A stretch of 64,000 nt of DNA from Prostheceraeus crozeri (GCA_907163375.1 CAJQUW010006406.1:62001-126000); one strand, 5' to 3'; shown: positions 11,630 through 22,570, counted from the first letter of the stretch. Notes: generated by a model from the letters alone, not told the origin. A program made the numbers and translations.

Positions 11630-12215
11630 TTAACTCCAATTTTGTGGGGCATTCTCAAGATATGTCAAAAGTGTTACTGGAAAGTTGAAGTCGTCCACTT
11701 TGTGATGTACAGCAGTCTTAAGGCCAGTGCTGGTAACTTTTAGCTTAGCGTCAAGATAATCTTTATTATCAAGTCCGCATCTGTTAGCTTCTAAGCTATC
11801 TGGATAGATACTTGGAATAATTTTGTCCAAGCGCTTGTAATTGAAGATGCATAAGTCATCGATGTATCTGGTGGTATTGGACAGTAGTCGTGCTACTCCA
11901 ATCTTTTTCTGTTTTATATTCAATGCCTTGAACTGATGAAAATGATCTATCAATATCGTTACCTGAATAGTCAGAAATTTAGGATTGAATTTTATGAACT
12001 ACAGGAGGTGGACAATTTTCCGAATTGTTTTCATAAATAGGTAGCTCCTGTTTTTTTGCCCAGGCAGCAACCGCCAAAACACCAGCTCCAAAATGTCTGA
12101 ATACTTCATAAAGAACTCGGTTTTATTGCCGGTATAGTGCTTATTTAAGCTTGGGCATCGAAGCGATGTTTTATCAAAGCCGAACAGAAGTGTCAGTGGC
12201 ACTAAGCGCCGGCTA
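11630..12215 (-). mobile_element. Retroelement fragment with YIDDL reverse transcriptase motif
   Basis: Minus-strand frames read TRYIDDLCIFNYKRLDKIIP, then SIYPDSLEANRCGLDNKDYL, the palm and downstream region of a reverse transcriptase. An upstream decayed part includes NKTEFFMKYSDILELVF. A homologous fragment in the same orientation lies at 63206-63480. The motif layout resembles Penelope-like or related non-LTR enzymes, but I cannot assign the clade. Confidence 0.65.
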
Positions 12216-13360
12216 TTTTAATCACAACACTTTATTTTTCAGATTGGTCAATTAATTGGAGGAGTGATACCTAAAATCATTTGGAATTTTCTTTTTCCTA
12301 GCCTGACCATAGTAAATAGTAGATAGTCTGATCTATAGTAAAAATGAATAGCTCGATATTTTTGAATAGAATGCATTAAAATTGTTTATGAATACATTTT
12401 CAAATTTCCTATTGATCTTTACGAAGCATAAGTAAAATCGTTTAAGTTTGCTCTAAGAATCTATAGAGTTATAGCTTATGGACTCTGGAACCACATGCAG
12501 ACGATTGAAATTATGCGAAATGTTGATTTTGTCAGTCTTCATCATAGCAGAGGATAGCTTCATCAAAGATTAAATATTGAAATCTTTAAATTTTCATCTT
12601 ATTTAATGATTTTTCATTTCATGGAACTTGTAAATTTGCTACCTCTTTTGATGTCACAAGGCGATATTACATTCCGAAACAAGTTGTAAAAAAATAGAAA
12701 TCAAACAATATATCTGTTTCAGAATGCATTGAACCTCCGATAAATAGTAGACATGAACTGGTCAGTTCCCCAATCATAAGTGAAATTTTTTAAGTCCTGT
12801 TTACTCCTGATCTGTATTAAATGTTAATGTTTATGTGCATGCATTCGTGCCATTGTTACTCTACATGTAGCATCGCCCTCTCAAGGCCGAAATACTGGTT
12901 ATTGCTTCTATTGTAAATTATCGACCATAAAAATAAAACGGAGCTTGCACATCATGTCTTCTGAAAACATAAATTCGTTCCTGATCAGACTGGTCAACTG
13001 AAGTATATATGTATAAGTACCGGTGTGTATAATGCATGTTCATCTATTTGTTTAGAAGTTCATGTCATCGCGACGAATTAACAAACATTTGTACAGTAGA
13101 CTACGAAGTTTCTTTCATTGCTTTCACATAGTACATGTAATTTTCCGCATGCAGCATTGCTTTTTTATGATACAAAGCAGCGGTAAGTCTATCGAAGACG
13201 CCCCTATCCGCGGGACGGGGTCGGGTAACACCAGCCAGCCCGTCGAAGACATCACTCAGCAGTAAGGCTTATCTAAATGTATTTTCTGTGTTTCCCATTG
13301 GAAACAAACATTCGTTACTCATTACCATACACTACTAATTCCTCGCATCTTTATTTTCAG

Positions 13361-13644
13361 ATTCTCTAAGAGAAGAGAAAATTGGGAATGAGAAGACGAT
13401 TGAAGAGTTGATCGAGAAAATGTTGAAGGATGCAACTGACCGCGGCGGAGGGAGCAGGAGGCGACAGTCCGGGTCGAACAAGTTCTCCTCGCCAAAGCCA
13501 TTGCGGGTGGAAGCAATTGCCTGCCACACCAACGAGCTAGGAGTCGCAGAGCCTGTACTGGAAGGACGAGATGTTCTGGAGGAGAAGTTGAATCGAACAA
13601 TTTCGCCTAAAATCACATTGGACTTGTTATCCGAACATTTTTAG
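13361..13644 (+). CDS. Candidate terminal exon inside the 7.3 kb element, unknown protein
   Basis: Follows the strong acceptor TTTATTTTCAG and stays open for 94 codons to a TAG at 13642-13644. It begins SLREEKIGNEKTIEELIEKM, with a basic glycine-rich stretch (DRGGGSRRRQSGSNK) and a helical tail ending TLDLLSEHF. It is clearly GC-richer than its surroundings. A possible preceding exon at about 13178-13261 (SGKSIEDAPIRGTGSGN) ends at GTAAGG. The phases fit only if an alternative AG at 13369-13370 is used. Function unknown. It could be cargo captured by the element or the element's own gene. Confidence 0.4.
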
Positions 13645-13900
13645 TTTTAGTATAGAAATCCAGATGACTGCTGATATAGATTGTGTAGTGCATTATTTCT
13701 AGATTTCATGTATGTATTTTTTGTAATATGATGTTATTGAATGAATGCTGTTTTCGTTTTCAACAATTGTTAATTGGCCTATCCCAGGTTGTAGTTCAGG
13801 ACTAGGAAAAACGTGTGTAGTTAGCGGTATAATTTTTATACGAGTGATTCAGATTGTAAATTAGCTGTTTTATCGTCTCAAGTCCAATAACGAATATAGA

Positions 13901-14240
13901 GCGACAAAGCAGGTGGGATACCGTATATATAGCGATTAATCGGCCAAAATCCGATATCGTATATAAAGCGACAAAACAGGTGGGATACCGCATATGTAGC
14001 GATTAATCGGCCAAAATCCGATATCGGATATAGAGCGACAAAACAGGTGGGATACCGTATGTGTAGCGATTAATCGGCCAAAATCCGATATCGGATATAG
14101 AGCGACAAAACAGGTGGGATACCGTATGTGTAGCGATTAATCGGCCAAAGTCCGATATCGGATATAGAGCGACAAAACAGGTGGGATACCGTATATATAG
14201 CGATTAATCGGCCAAAATCCGATATCGGAAATAGAGCGGA
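13901..14240. repeat. 67 bp tandem array, 5 units (right subterminal array)
   Basis: Units begin GCGACAAAACAGGTGGGATA at 13901, 13968, 14035, 14102 and 14169, then decay. The reverse complement contains TTGTCGCTCTATATCCGAT, close to TTGTCGCCCTATTTCCGAT of the left array. The two arrays therefore look like diverged inverted relatives. Confidence 0.95.
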
Positions 14241-14247
14241 ATATCAG

Positions 14248-16605
14248 GTGCAATGCCGAGACGAATTCTCGGGCATCGGCAAGGCATCGATTTTATGGGA
14301 AATCGACGCCGCGATGCCGAAACGAGATTTCATGCTTCGGCCCGATGAAATTTTTACCACCGGGGAGCAAAACAACGACGTCACTCCTAATTGCATAAGC
14401 GTATGTGAAGACCCGACACAAACTAGCAAATCCTGCGCCAAGATAGTCTTAGTAAGAATCTATCCGACTGGCGAGCCACTGAGACAGCGACTTGTCTACG
14501 CCATCATAGACGACCAAAGCAATCGGACATTGGCAAGTCCTCGGTTTTTTGACGCATTCCAAGAAAACAGCCCTGAATCTCCCTACTTTCTTTCCACCTG
14601 CTCAGGTAGAGTAGCCACAGCTGGTAGATTAGCCTCAGGTTATGTTATTGAGTCATATGACGAAAGTACTAAACTTGATCTACCGGAAATCCTGGAATGC
14701 GACTGCATTCCAGAACCTTACAACGAAATTCCTACGTCACTAGCTGCAAAGAACTATTCACATATGGAAGATATCGCTGAATTCATCCCACCTATACATG
14801 ATGTCAGAATCAAACTGTTGATCGGTCGTGACCTACCTATCGTTCATCATGTCCTCGAACAACGGTTAGGTACTGACGAGATGCCATATGCTCAGAGAGG
14901 TCGTTTAGGTTGGGTTATAGTCGGAGAAGTTTGTCTTGGCCAAGTACACAAACCCTCAGTTGTCAACGTAAACAAAACGCATAGTCTATTTAACGGTCGG
15001 TCCTCAGTATTTCCTCCATGCCAATCTCAACTTCGGATAGATCCTTTCTTGACTACAGAAAATGATGAAAAAAGAGCGAATTCGATTGAGGATGCTCAGT
15101 TCTTGGAAATTATGAACGCCGGCTTAGTGAAGGGGTCTGATGGTGATTGGGAGGCTCCATTGCCATTCCGGGGATTGATGCCTCAACTTCCCAACAATAG
15201 AAGCCTAGCATTGAAACGTGCGAGCATTCTGGAGAAGACCATGAAAAATAATACAACGAAAAGGTTACATATGTTCGAGTTCATGGACAACGTTTTGAAG
15301 AACGGACATGCCGAAGTGGCCCCAGCAGCCTCCGATCGCCAAGTGTGGTACTTACCTTTGTTCGGAGTGTATCACCCAAAGAAGCCGGACAAAATCAGGG
15401 TCGTATTCGATTCGTCAGCAGTTTTTAGAGGAGTCTCTCTAAATAGCGTCCTACTCAAGGGTCCGGATCTCGCCAACAGTCTCTTAGGCGTACTGATGAA
15501 CTTCAGGAAAGAAGAAGTAGCAATTACTTGTGATGTGCAGCAGATGTTTTACAACTTCAAAGTGTGCGAAGCGCATAGAGATTATTTACGATTCATCTGG
15601 TACAAGAACAACGACATGAATCTACCTCTAATTGATTACCGAATGACCGTGCATGTGTTCGGAAATTCTCCTTCTCCAGCCATAGCCACGTTGGGACTCC
15701 GTCAAGCAGTCGCAAACGCAAGTTCACAAGTCAAACGTTTCGTGAACGACAATTTCTACGTTGATGATGGCCTCGCATCGTGCGCGTCAACGGATGAAGC
15801 AGTCAGTCTCGTCAAGGAAACTCAGTCAGCCTTAGCAGATTCTGGTCTTCGTCTTCACAAATTAGCGTCAAACAAGCAAGAAGTATTGCGCTCGTTCCCG
15901 GCCGAGGACTTGGCAAGTGATATAAAGTTTCTGGACTTAAAAGAGGATTGTTTGCCCCACCAACGAAGCTTAGGACTTCTATGGGATGTATCGCGAGATG
16001 CTTTTACCTTTGAGATCGGTGATCACAGGAAAGCTCCATTCTCTAGACGCGGCGTTCTGTCAGTATTGAACAGCATTTTTGACCCAATCGGTTTTGCATG
16101 TCCTGTGCTTATTAAAGGCAAACTCCTGCTACGTGAAATGATGGAAAAATCTGTCGCTGATGGATGGGATGAACCATTTTCAAGCGAATTTGCGGCGAAG
16201 TGGAGAATGTGGGCAGATTCTCTGGAACAATTGAAAAAGACAGCGATTTCAAGAGCTTACTCAAAATCTTCATACACCAAATCTGAATCGAAAGAAGTCC
16301 ATATTTTCTCAGATGCATCGAAGGAGGCAGTTGGCTCAGTAGCATATTTGAAGTTAATCGACTCCGAAGGTAATTGTACTGTTGGATTCCTACTTGGTAA
16401 AGCAAAGGTCGCACCTAGACACAGTCACACTATTCCACGTTTAGAACTCTGCGCAGCGGTTATTTCAGTAGATATCGCGGAATTGATAAATCAATATTTG
16501 GATATTCCCTATGAAGACATGAAATTCTACACACAGTCGTGTCGTATTTGGCTATATCAACAACGAAAGCCGACGATTCCAAGTATATGTTGCAAACAGA
16601 ATTAG
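14248..16605 (+). CDS. BEL/Pao pol region: protease-like, reverse transcriptase, RNase H
   Basis: The first about 40 codons are from the end of the inserted element. BEL sequence resumes near 14365. A DUF1758-like aspartic protease region with YAIIDDQSNRTLAS comes first. The reverse transcriptase follows with CDVQQMFYNF and the catalytic YVDDGLAS (about 15755-15780). RNase H is suggested by VHIFSDASKEAVGSVAYL (about 16305-16350). This part is typical of Pao-type pol; the fossil as a whole is broken. Confidence 0.92.
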   Translation: MQCRDEFSGIGKASILWEIDAAMPKRDFMLRPDEIFTTGEQNNDVTPNCISVCEDPTQTSKSCAKIVLVRIYPTGEPLRQRLVYAIIDDQSNRTLASPRFFDAFQENSPESPYFLSTCSGRVATAGRLASGYVIESYDESTKLDLPEILECDCIPEPYNEIPTSLAAKNYSHMEDIAEFIPPIHDVRIKLLIGRDLPIVHHVLEQRLGTDEMPYAQRGRLGWVIVGEVCLGQVHKPSVVNVNKTHSLFNGRSSVFPPCQSQLRIDPFLTTENDEKRANSIEDAQFLEIMNAGLVKGSDGDWEAPLPFRGLMPQLPNNRSLALKRASILEKTMKNNTTKRLHMFEFMDNVLKNGHAEVAPAASDRQVWYLPLFGVYHPKKPDKIRVVFDSSAVFRGVSLNSVLLKGPDLANSLLGVLMNFRKEEVAITCDVQQMFYNFKVCEAHRDYLRFIWYKNNDMNLPLIDYRMTVHVFGNSPSPAIATLGLRQAVANASSQVKRFVNDNFYVDDGLASCASTDEAVSLVKETQSALADSGLRLHKLASNKQEVLRSFPAEDLASDIKFLDLKEDCLPHQRSLGLLWDVSRDAFTFEIGDHRKAPFSRRGVLSVLNSIFDPIGFACPVLIKGKLLLREMMEKSVADGWDEPFSSEFAAKWRMWADSLEQLKKTAISRAYSKSSYTKSESKEVHIFSDASKEAVGSVAYLKLIDSEGNCTVGFLLGKAKVAPRHSHTIPRLELCAAVISVDIAELINQYLDIPYEDMKFYTQSCRIWLYQQRKPTIPSICCKQN

Positions 16606-16693
16606 TCGAATTCGAAGTGTTACATGTCCGAAGCAATGGTTTCATGTATCCACAGAGCTTAATCCTGCCGACCAAGCTACAAGAGGCCTAACA

Positions 16694-18281
16694 GTGTTTC
16701 AGTTGCAAGATAGTACATGGTTAAGAGGACCCGAATTCCTCAGGACTAATGATCGAGATCCTCAAGTGGAAGTTTACCTACTTGTCGAACCGGAGGAAGA
16801 TAAAGAATTGAAAAACGAAGCCAGATGCCTGACAACCTCCTGCCAACATCAGAGCTTAGTCAACGAACGCTTTAAGAAATTTTCCAGCTGGATAAGTTTA
16901 CAACGGGCAATCGCTTGTCTGTTGAAGCTCACCGATCGAATTAAGACAACTGACTCGCTTTGTAAGTCTGAACCTTTAGAAAGGGCAAGAAGTCGAATCA
17001 TCAAGTTGGTGCAAGCTGAACATTACGAAAATGACAAAAAATATATCTCTTCTTTGAATCCACGCACAGATGAACACGGAATCATGAGAGTTGGAGGAAG
17101 GATCGGCACCGATCAGAAACATCAGCCAATCATTATTCCTAAAGGTCATGTAGCGACTCTCCTTATTCGACATTATCACCATCTCACCCACACCAAGGAA
17201 GACACTTTACAGAAGGGGCAGTCAGATCAGCTGGGTATTGGATTGTTGGCGGCAAGCGCGTTGTACAATCTGTTATACACGGTGCGTTACCTGTCGTCGG
17301 CTTCGTGGTAAAACCGAACATCAGTTCATGGCAGACTTACCAACAGATCGCTTCACGCCAAGTCCAGCGTTTTCTTACGTAGGAATCGACACGTTCGGAC
17401 CTTGGAATGTTGTTACTCGCCGTACGAGAGGAGGGCAAGCTAACAGTAAGCGTTGGGCGGTCATATTTGTGTGTCAGGTCATACGAGCAATACACATAGA
17501 AGTTGTTGAAGAATTGAGCAGTGAATCATTTATCAATGCTCTTCGAAGATTCATTGCACTCAGAGGACCGGTGAAGCAATTTCGCTCTGATCGAGGATCT
17601 AATTTTGTTGGAGCTTTTCGAGAACTTGGTATCACGTCTCACTTCATCGAAAAGGGGCCTATTCATGAATTCGTCGCCCGGAACGAAGGTATTTGGTTGT
17701 TTAATCCTCCTCATGCTTCACACTTCGGAGGTACATGGGAAAGGATGATTGGGTTGGCCCGGAGAATTTTGGATCCCTTGTTCCTGTCTAACCCCGGTAA
17801 ACTCACACATGAAGTTCTCGTTACGTTTATGGCGGAAGTGTGCTCAATTGTGAACTCATGACCTCTAACCAGTGTTTCAAGCGATCCAGAAGACCCGTCT
17901 ATTCTGTCACCCTCGATGTTGGTTACGCAGAAGCCTGTTGACATACCGAATTCCCTCACGTTTGACGAAAAAGACATGGCACGATCTCAGTGGAAATACG
18001 TCCAAGCTTTGGCTGATCGGTTTTGGTTGCGATGGAAGAGAGACTATCTGTGCACACTGCAAACGAGACAAAAATGGACAGCGACGCGACCTAATCTGCA
18101 AGTCGGGGACATAGTTGTCTTGCGTGACTCTCAGTCCATCAGAAACTCTTGGCCTTTAGCTATAATTATTCGAACCTTTCCTAGCTCTGATGGTTTAGTG
18201 AGGAAAGTAGAGTTGAGAAGCAAATCTTCTTTACTCGTGAGACCCGTGAAGGAACTGATATTATTGGTCTCAAAATCTTGA
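16694..18281 (+). pseudogene. BEL/Pao pol region: integrase and DUF5641-like tail
   Basis: Contains the integrase zinc-binding H..H region near 17150-17195 (LIRHYHHLTHT). The DDE core has FVCQVIRAIHIEVVEELSSE, RSDRGSNFVGAFRELG and the NPPHASHFGGTWERMIG stretch diagnostic of Pao integrases. The C-terminal DUF5641-like block reads QVGDIVVLRDSQSIRNSWPL. The region is broken as it stands. Confidence 0.9.
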
Positions 18282-18715
18282 CTGTCTATAACTGCTGATC
18301 TATCTAACTATTCCTGAACATTATATGGATTTTACATTTTAGATTACGGTCCTAGTAATCATTACCTATCCAGTCACTATTCCATGGTCGATCCATTCGA
18401 TGGACGTGTCTCAGTTGGTTTATCTGAAAGGATTCTCACGTTATCGTGCAATGTGGAATTTTTTGTGTGATTCCTTATTCGAGCATTATAACATTAATGT
18501 TCATGTTGTCACTATCGTACATGACGATATTCATTGGTACTGTTTCAGTCGTGATTTTCTACTATCTACATCGTGCTTACATGGAATTTATAGTGTACTA
18601 TATTGTATATGATGGGTACAGTCTTTATATTTTTCGAGTTTATTTCTATTATCAAAGTCTGCATTTTCTAGATTTGTGTGTGATGTGTATGATCTTCCGA
18701 GATCATAGAGGGGAG

Positions 18716-18950
18716 TGTACTGCCTCAGTGTCATTCTTGTTATTTTTATTGCATACTTGTGTTTTTATATTTGTTTAAGCGAGAGATTTTTGTTTTATTT
18801 TGCACTGTTTTGAATTCTCGCAGTGTGCAGTTTCTCGCCTGAATCGCGTGTGTCGTCCTAAAATGACGATTTTTACCCTCTCCGGAGGTTTTGTTTAGCG
18901 ACAATAAAGTGATCAATTAAAGTGACATTTCATCCGATCAATCCGCTACA
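18716..18950 (+). repeat. 3' LTR of the BEL/Pao element
   Basis: Second 235 bp copy, followed by the target duplication CTCCC and then by the right part of the hAT element. Confidence 0.97.
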
Positions 18951-19395
18951 CTCCCAGCGTTCGATTCTTTGCTGACCGTTAATTTTCTTCTCTTTTTTTC
19001 ACGAGATATTGAAAATCTCGTTTACGAAACGAAAATGGCGCTGGCTGACCGGTTACATATATATACACGTACATGTACACAAGAAGTATGAACTATGAAC
19101 ATGAGAACGCACATAAGAACGTCGCAGGGAACGGCGCACACGAACAACGAGGATAGGATAGGCACATGGGTTAGATTGAAGCGAGAAAACTTTAGATACA
19201 TTAACATAATACATTATACGCGTCATGCAATTATCGGAATTGAATCTCATTATGGAATTGGAATTGAATTGAACTGTTTCGACTGGAATTGGAATTGAAG
19301 TTTCTGCTCCGGAATTGGAATTGGAATTAAAAAATTTCAGTGGAATTTTTCCAGCTCTGAATACAAGAATGATTCTTGCAGTTTTTGATATGCAG

Positions 19396-19580
19396 CTCCA
19401 TCGCTGAAATCCATCCCCGGAGATAGAATTCCAAAAGAAGAACCCACAGCCGCTTCGTGTGTATTGAAGAACATGGATTCGAGAACTCAAAGCGAGAACT
19501 ACTACAATCATTGGTCGAATCTTCGTCATATTTTGCCATTCACCAGATTATCCAAGAGCTCTGTCGAGGGTCGTTTTTAG
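19396..19580 (+). CDS. Candidate terminal exon of an unrecognised host gene
   Basis: After TTTTTGATATGCAG the frame reads APSLKSIPGDRIPKEEPTAA, then KNMDSRTQSENYYNHWSNLR and HILPFTRLSKSSVEGRF to a TAG. Composition and splice context fit a last exon. The hAT element at 3584-19359 sits 28 bp upstream, close to the acceptor. A different frame is also open here from about 19427 to 19873 (FVCIEEHGFENSKREL) and could be the real one instead. No upstream exon could be joined with confidence. Confidence 0.4.
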
Positions 19581-20339
19581 ACACAACCCAACAAACAAAC
19601 GGACTTCCGACTGAAGTCCGCGGATCTTACGGACTAGAAACGGAATTCCGCGGATCGTCTTTGTTTGTCGGGAAGTCGAATTTCTCTGACCGACCTTCTA
19701 GCAAAGTTGTCGTGGAGATGTTTTTCCGATCCGATGGTGGACAGGTTGTCATACTTGCAGAAATCAATCACATTCTGATGACATGTGGATGGGAATTCTT
19801 AAAATTTAATGGAATCGAATTATCGAAGATATTCATGAGATACATAAGCTGTGAGTCCTGTTTCAATGTGTGAGGTTTTGTATTTGAGCTCTACTTCAGT
19901 CATGCAAATCAAGAGTCATGTGATAGGAGAAACATGCACGTGGATGGTAATCACAGATAAATCATTCTGAAATGTTTAGGAAACATTTGCTTTGTATTTT
20001 TTGATATCGATAAATTAGATTACAGTTTGATTGGAGGTTTTGGAGCTGCTAAGAGTAAGTGAAATTTCTAGGGGGGCTCGCCTTCCTAGCCACTCCTGTT
20101 CCCGATGAGTGCCTGTGCTTTTGTCGATTGCGCTCTCACTATTTAATAATTGAGTAACTGATTTTAATGACTTTGTTTTTTAAAACAATATTTGTGCCCA
20201 ATCATAATTTGAAGAGAAAACAACGCTAATTTAAACATCCCGATAGCCATTTCGCGGGCTCTCTTCAGGAGAAGCGCGGCCGACGTTGTGACACACAAAA
20301 TGTACAGACAAGTTTAATACAGCTCATATTTAGTCAGGT

Positions 20340-20640
20340 CCCAAGTAGCACAAACTCCTTGCATACGTTGGTCCTGCATTGGTCCTTTGAATGTTACATT
20401 GGCTTTCAGTGGCCTTCGTTAGCCGACATAAGCCAGCATTGGTCCAGCGTTTGTATCTTTCCATTGGTTTCGAAAATTGGTTGGCTTGGAGTTGGCTTAC
20501 ACTGGCCATCTTAATCCTTTAATGAACCGATGTAAAATGAAAATGTAGATAGCCATCTTCGAGCCAATGATGGTCCATTAATGGTAATTTTGTCTGAAAG
20601 GCCAGATGACAGTTAAATAAAGTGCATAGGAAGAAAAACA
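20340..20640. repeat. TTGGTC/TTGGCC-rich inverted block, left
   Basis: Starts CCCAAGTAGCACAAAC and is filled with words such as TACGTTGGTCC, CATTGGTCC and TTGGCT. The inverted partner is at 31380-31694. From 19874 to 20339 I see nothing to annotate. Confidence 0.7.
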
Positions 20641-20661
20641 TTGTCATGGAACATACTCTAT

Positions 20662-21918
20662 GGCCCTTTTCGAGTTGCCAAATCGATGTGACTTTGGCAA
20701 CTCGAAAAGGTGATTATTTGCAAAAATGTGTGCTTTTTACATGAACTTTGTCAAGGTCTCAGCGGAATTTTTAGTCGGTCAGAGCCCGCTTATTTTGGGA
20801 AAACCGGCAATTCTAAGTTTGTAAACAAATTACGAAATTGCACTCGCATGTAAGTTGTGATTAAGTTTCAACCAATATATTTAGTAAAAACATAATTTTA
20901 ATATTCTGTTGTTTTACTGCATGTCGTTGCATCGATACTGTTTGAAATATCGCAATGCACGTGCTGGCTGTAGAATATTTCATGTTACAGAGTAAAAACT
21001 CTAGTGTTCTCTTAACTTTCTATCTCTAGTTTAGTTATTTTTATTAGTTATTTTTCATATGTTCAATTATCGGTTGGCTGGTTCATAAATCCTTTAAATC
21101 CTTCGTTGGATCTTTCTCAATTTCCAGTTTTGCAACCAAATTCTTCTCATAAATCTTTTAGAGCAAAAGCCTATCTAACCAACCAAAATAATTTTGAGAT
21201 TCAATTCTACATAACTTTCTCGAAGGTTTTCTCGCTTCTAGCAGAAGGAATTCATGTTTAAGGAGAATTCAGAAGGGTTTCATGTTTAGCCTCTTCTATT
21301 TGTCTATCAAATGAAATACTTTAAACATGAATTCCTTCTGCTAGAAGCGAGAAAACTCGAGAAAGTTATGTAGAATTGAATCTCAAAATTATTTTGGTTG
21401 GTTAGATAGGCTTTTGCTCTAAAAGATTTATGAGAAGAATTTGGTTGCAAAACTGGAAATTGAGAAAGATCCAATGAAGGATTTAAAGGATTTATGAACC
21501 AGCCAACCGATAATTGAACATATGAAAAATAACTAATAAAAATAACTAAACTAGAGATAGAAAGTTAAGAGAACACTAGAGTTTTTACTCTGTAACATGA
21601 AATATTCTACAGCCAGCACGTGCATTGCGATATTTCAAACAGTATCGATGCAACGACATGCAGTAAAACAACAGAATATTAAAATTATGTTTTTACTAAA
21701 TATATTGGTTGAAACTTAATCACAACTTACATGCGAGTGCAATTTCGTAATGTGTTTACAAACTTAGAATTGCCGGTTTTCCCAAAATAAGCGGGCTCTG
21801 ACCGACTAAAAATTCCACTGAGACCTTGACAAAGTTCATGTAAAAAGCACACATTTTTGCAAATAATCACCTTTTCGAGTTGCCAAAGTCACATCGATTT
21901 GGCAACTCGAAAAGGGCC
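20662..21918. mobile_element. Foldback element: near-perfect palindrome with 600 bp arms
   Basis: Left arm 20662-21261 and right arm 21321-21918 are inverted copies with few differences, around a 59 bp spacer. Each end is itself a hairpin (CTTTTCGAGTTGCCAAA, 10 bp, TTTGGCAACTCGAAAAG). The ends are GGCCCTTTTCGAG; a 3 bp TAT flanks both sides. There is no coding sequence. The GGCCC ends and 3 bp duplication are compatible with a PIF/Harbinger-like MITE, but the assignment is tentative. Confidence 0.9.
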
Positions 21919-22570
21919 TATTAGCGTTGCCTTATTATTGTTTTATTACAATATTTTAATGGAAATATAATTCTGAATCAGATTAAATTATCGATAAACA
22001 CATGGGTTATAGATGAAACTGAATGTTTCCTGTAATATTCACGAATTTAGTTATTAGAATTCGTCAACTGACAAGCACAACAAGGCAACAGATTTCTCTA
22101 CTTCTCGTTGTCAACATTAAGTCTGTAATTTTTGGGAAATTTGTATCTCAAAACAGTCAAGTCAACCTATTGTAAACTTTGCTTGATTCACACTAAAGAC
22201 CTGAATTATCAATTATCTGATGATCTATCAACCAGCACCAATTGGCTTGTCTCTTTTGTAAATAACATTTACCCTCCATATATAGATGTCAGTAGACAGT
22301 GTGAAAGTTGCTCGTGATGTGAAATGTGTTTGAATTAAGGAAAGACTACTACATCACCATTCTGTTTGTTTTACTCTTTTGTTTTAAGTTTTCACTTTCA
22401 AGCAATGAGCACAAGATTGGAAGAAACCACAAAAGTAAGAGGCGTATTCAGTAACGGCTAGAGTGAGAAATAGATTCGCTTTGATAATATTCGAATTCCT
22501 GATTGAGATTGGCCATTGTTACAGTTTAATGACAACAAAACCAGACTATGGTCACGATGAGATCTCAGAA

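Larger units (their letters stand above)
7056..14364. mobile_element. 7.3 kb terminal-inverted-repeat element with satellite arrays at both ends, family unknown
   Basis: It separates the zinc knuckle from pol of the BEL element. The left end CCCGGTGGTAAAAATT and the right end AATTTTTACCACCGGG are inverted copies, with a further ATCGG shared just inside. The target duplication is unclear: flanks allow GA (2 bp), or GGGGA (5 bp) if the termini are offset. Satellite arrays lie just inside each end. The interior (8030-13890) is AT-rich, holds older repeats and a retroelement fragment, and shows no obvious transposase. It is probably non-autonomous. Confidence 0.6.
4910..18950 (+). mobile_element. 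BEL/Pao LTR retrotransposon, young, carrying a nested 7.3 kb element
   Basis: LTRs of 235 bp (4910-5144 and 18716-18950), TGT to ACA, look identical by eye. A 5 bp duplication CTCCC flanks it (4905-4909 and 18951-18955). BEL/Pao is shown by a gag-like region with a CCHC zinc knuckle, a YVDDGLAS reverse transcriptase box and a Pao-type integrase. The internal region is 13.6 kb; about 7.3 kb of this is a foreign insertion at 7056-14364. Identical LTRs imply recent insertion. As it stands it is broken: apart from the nested insertion, pol is interrupted in roughly three to four places. Confidence 0.96.
3584..19359. mobile_element. Non-autonomous hAT element, split by the BEL insertion
   Basis: The ends are CAGAGTTGGAAAA and, inverted, TTTTCCAGCTCTG, flanked on both sides by the same 8 bp AATACAAG (3576-3583 and 19360-19367). 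An 8 bp duplication and CAG ends are hAT hallmarks. Subterminal GGAATTGGAATT repeats sit at both ends (3600-3715 and 19240-19330). Without the nested BEL element it would be about 1.73 kb. I see no transposase, so it was probably mobilised in trans. It lies 28 bp upstream of a candidate exon at 19396. Confidence 0.9.

Noticed and set aside
19457-19873. 138-codon frame on the + strand
   Set aside because: No ATG near its start and a poor acceptor; the frame from 19396 has better splice context. Kept as an alternative in that entry.
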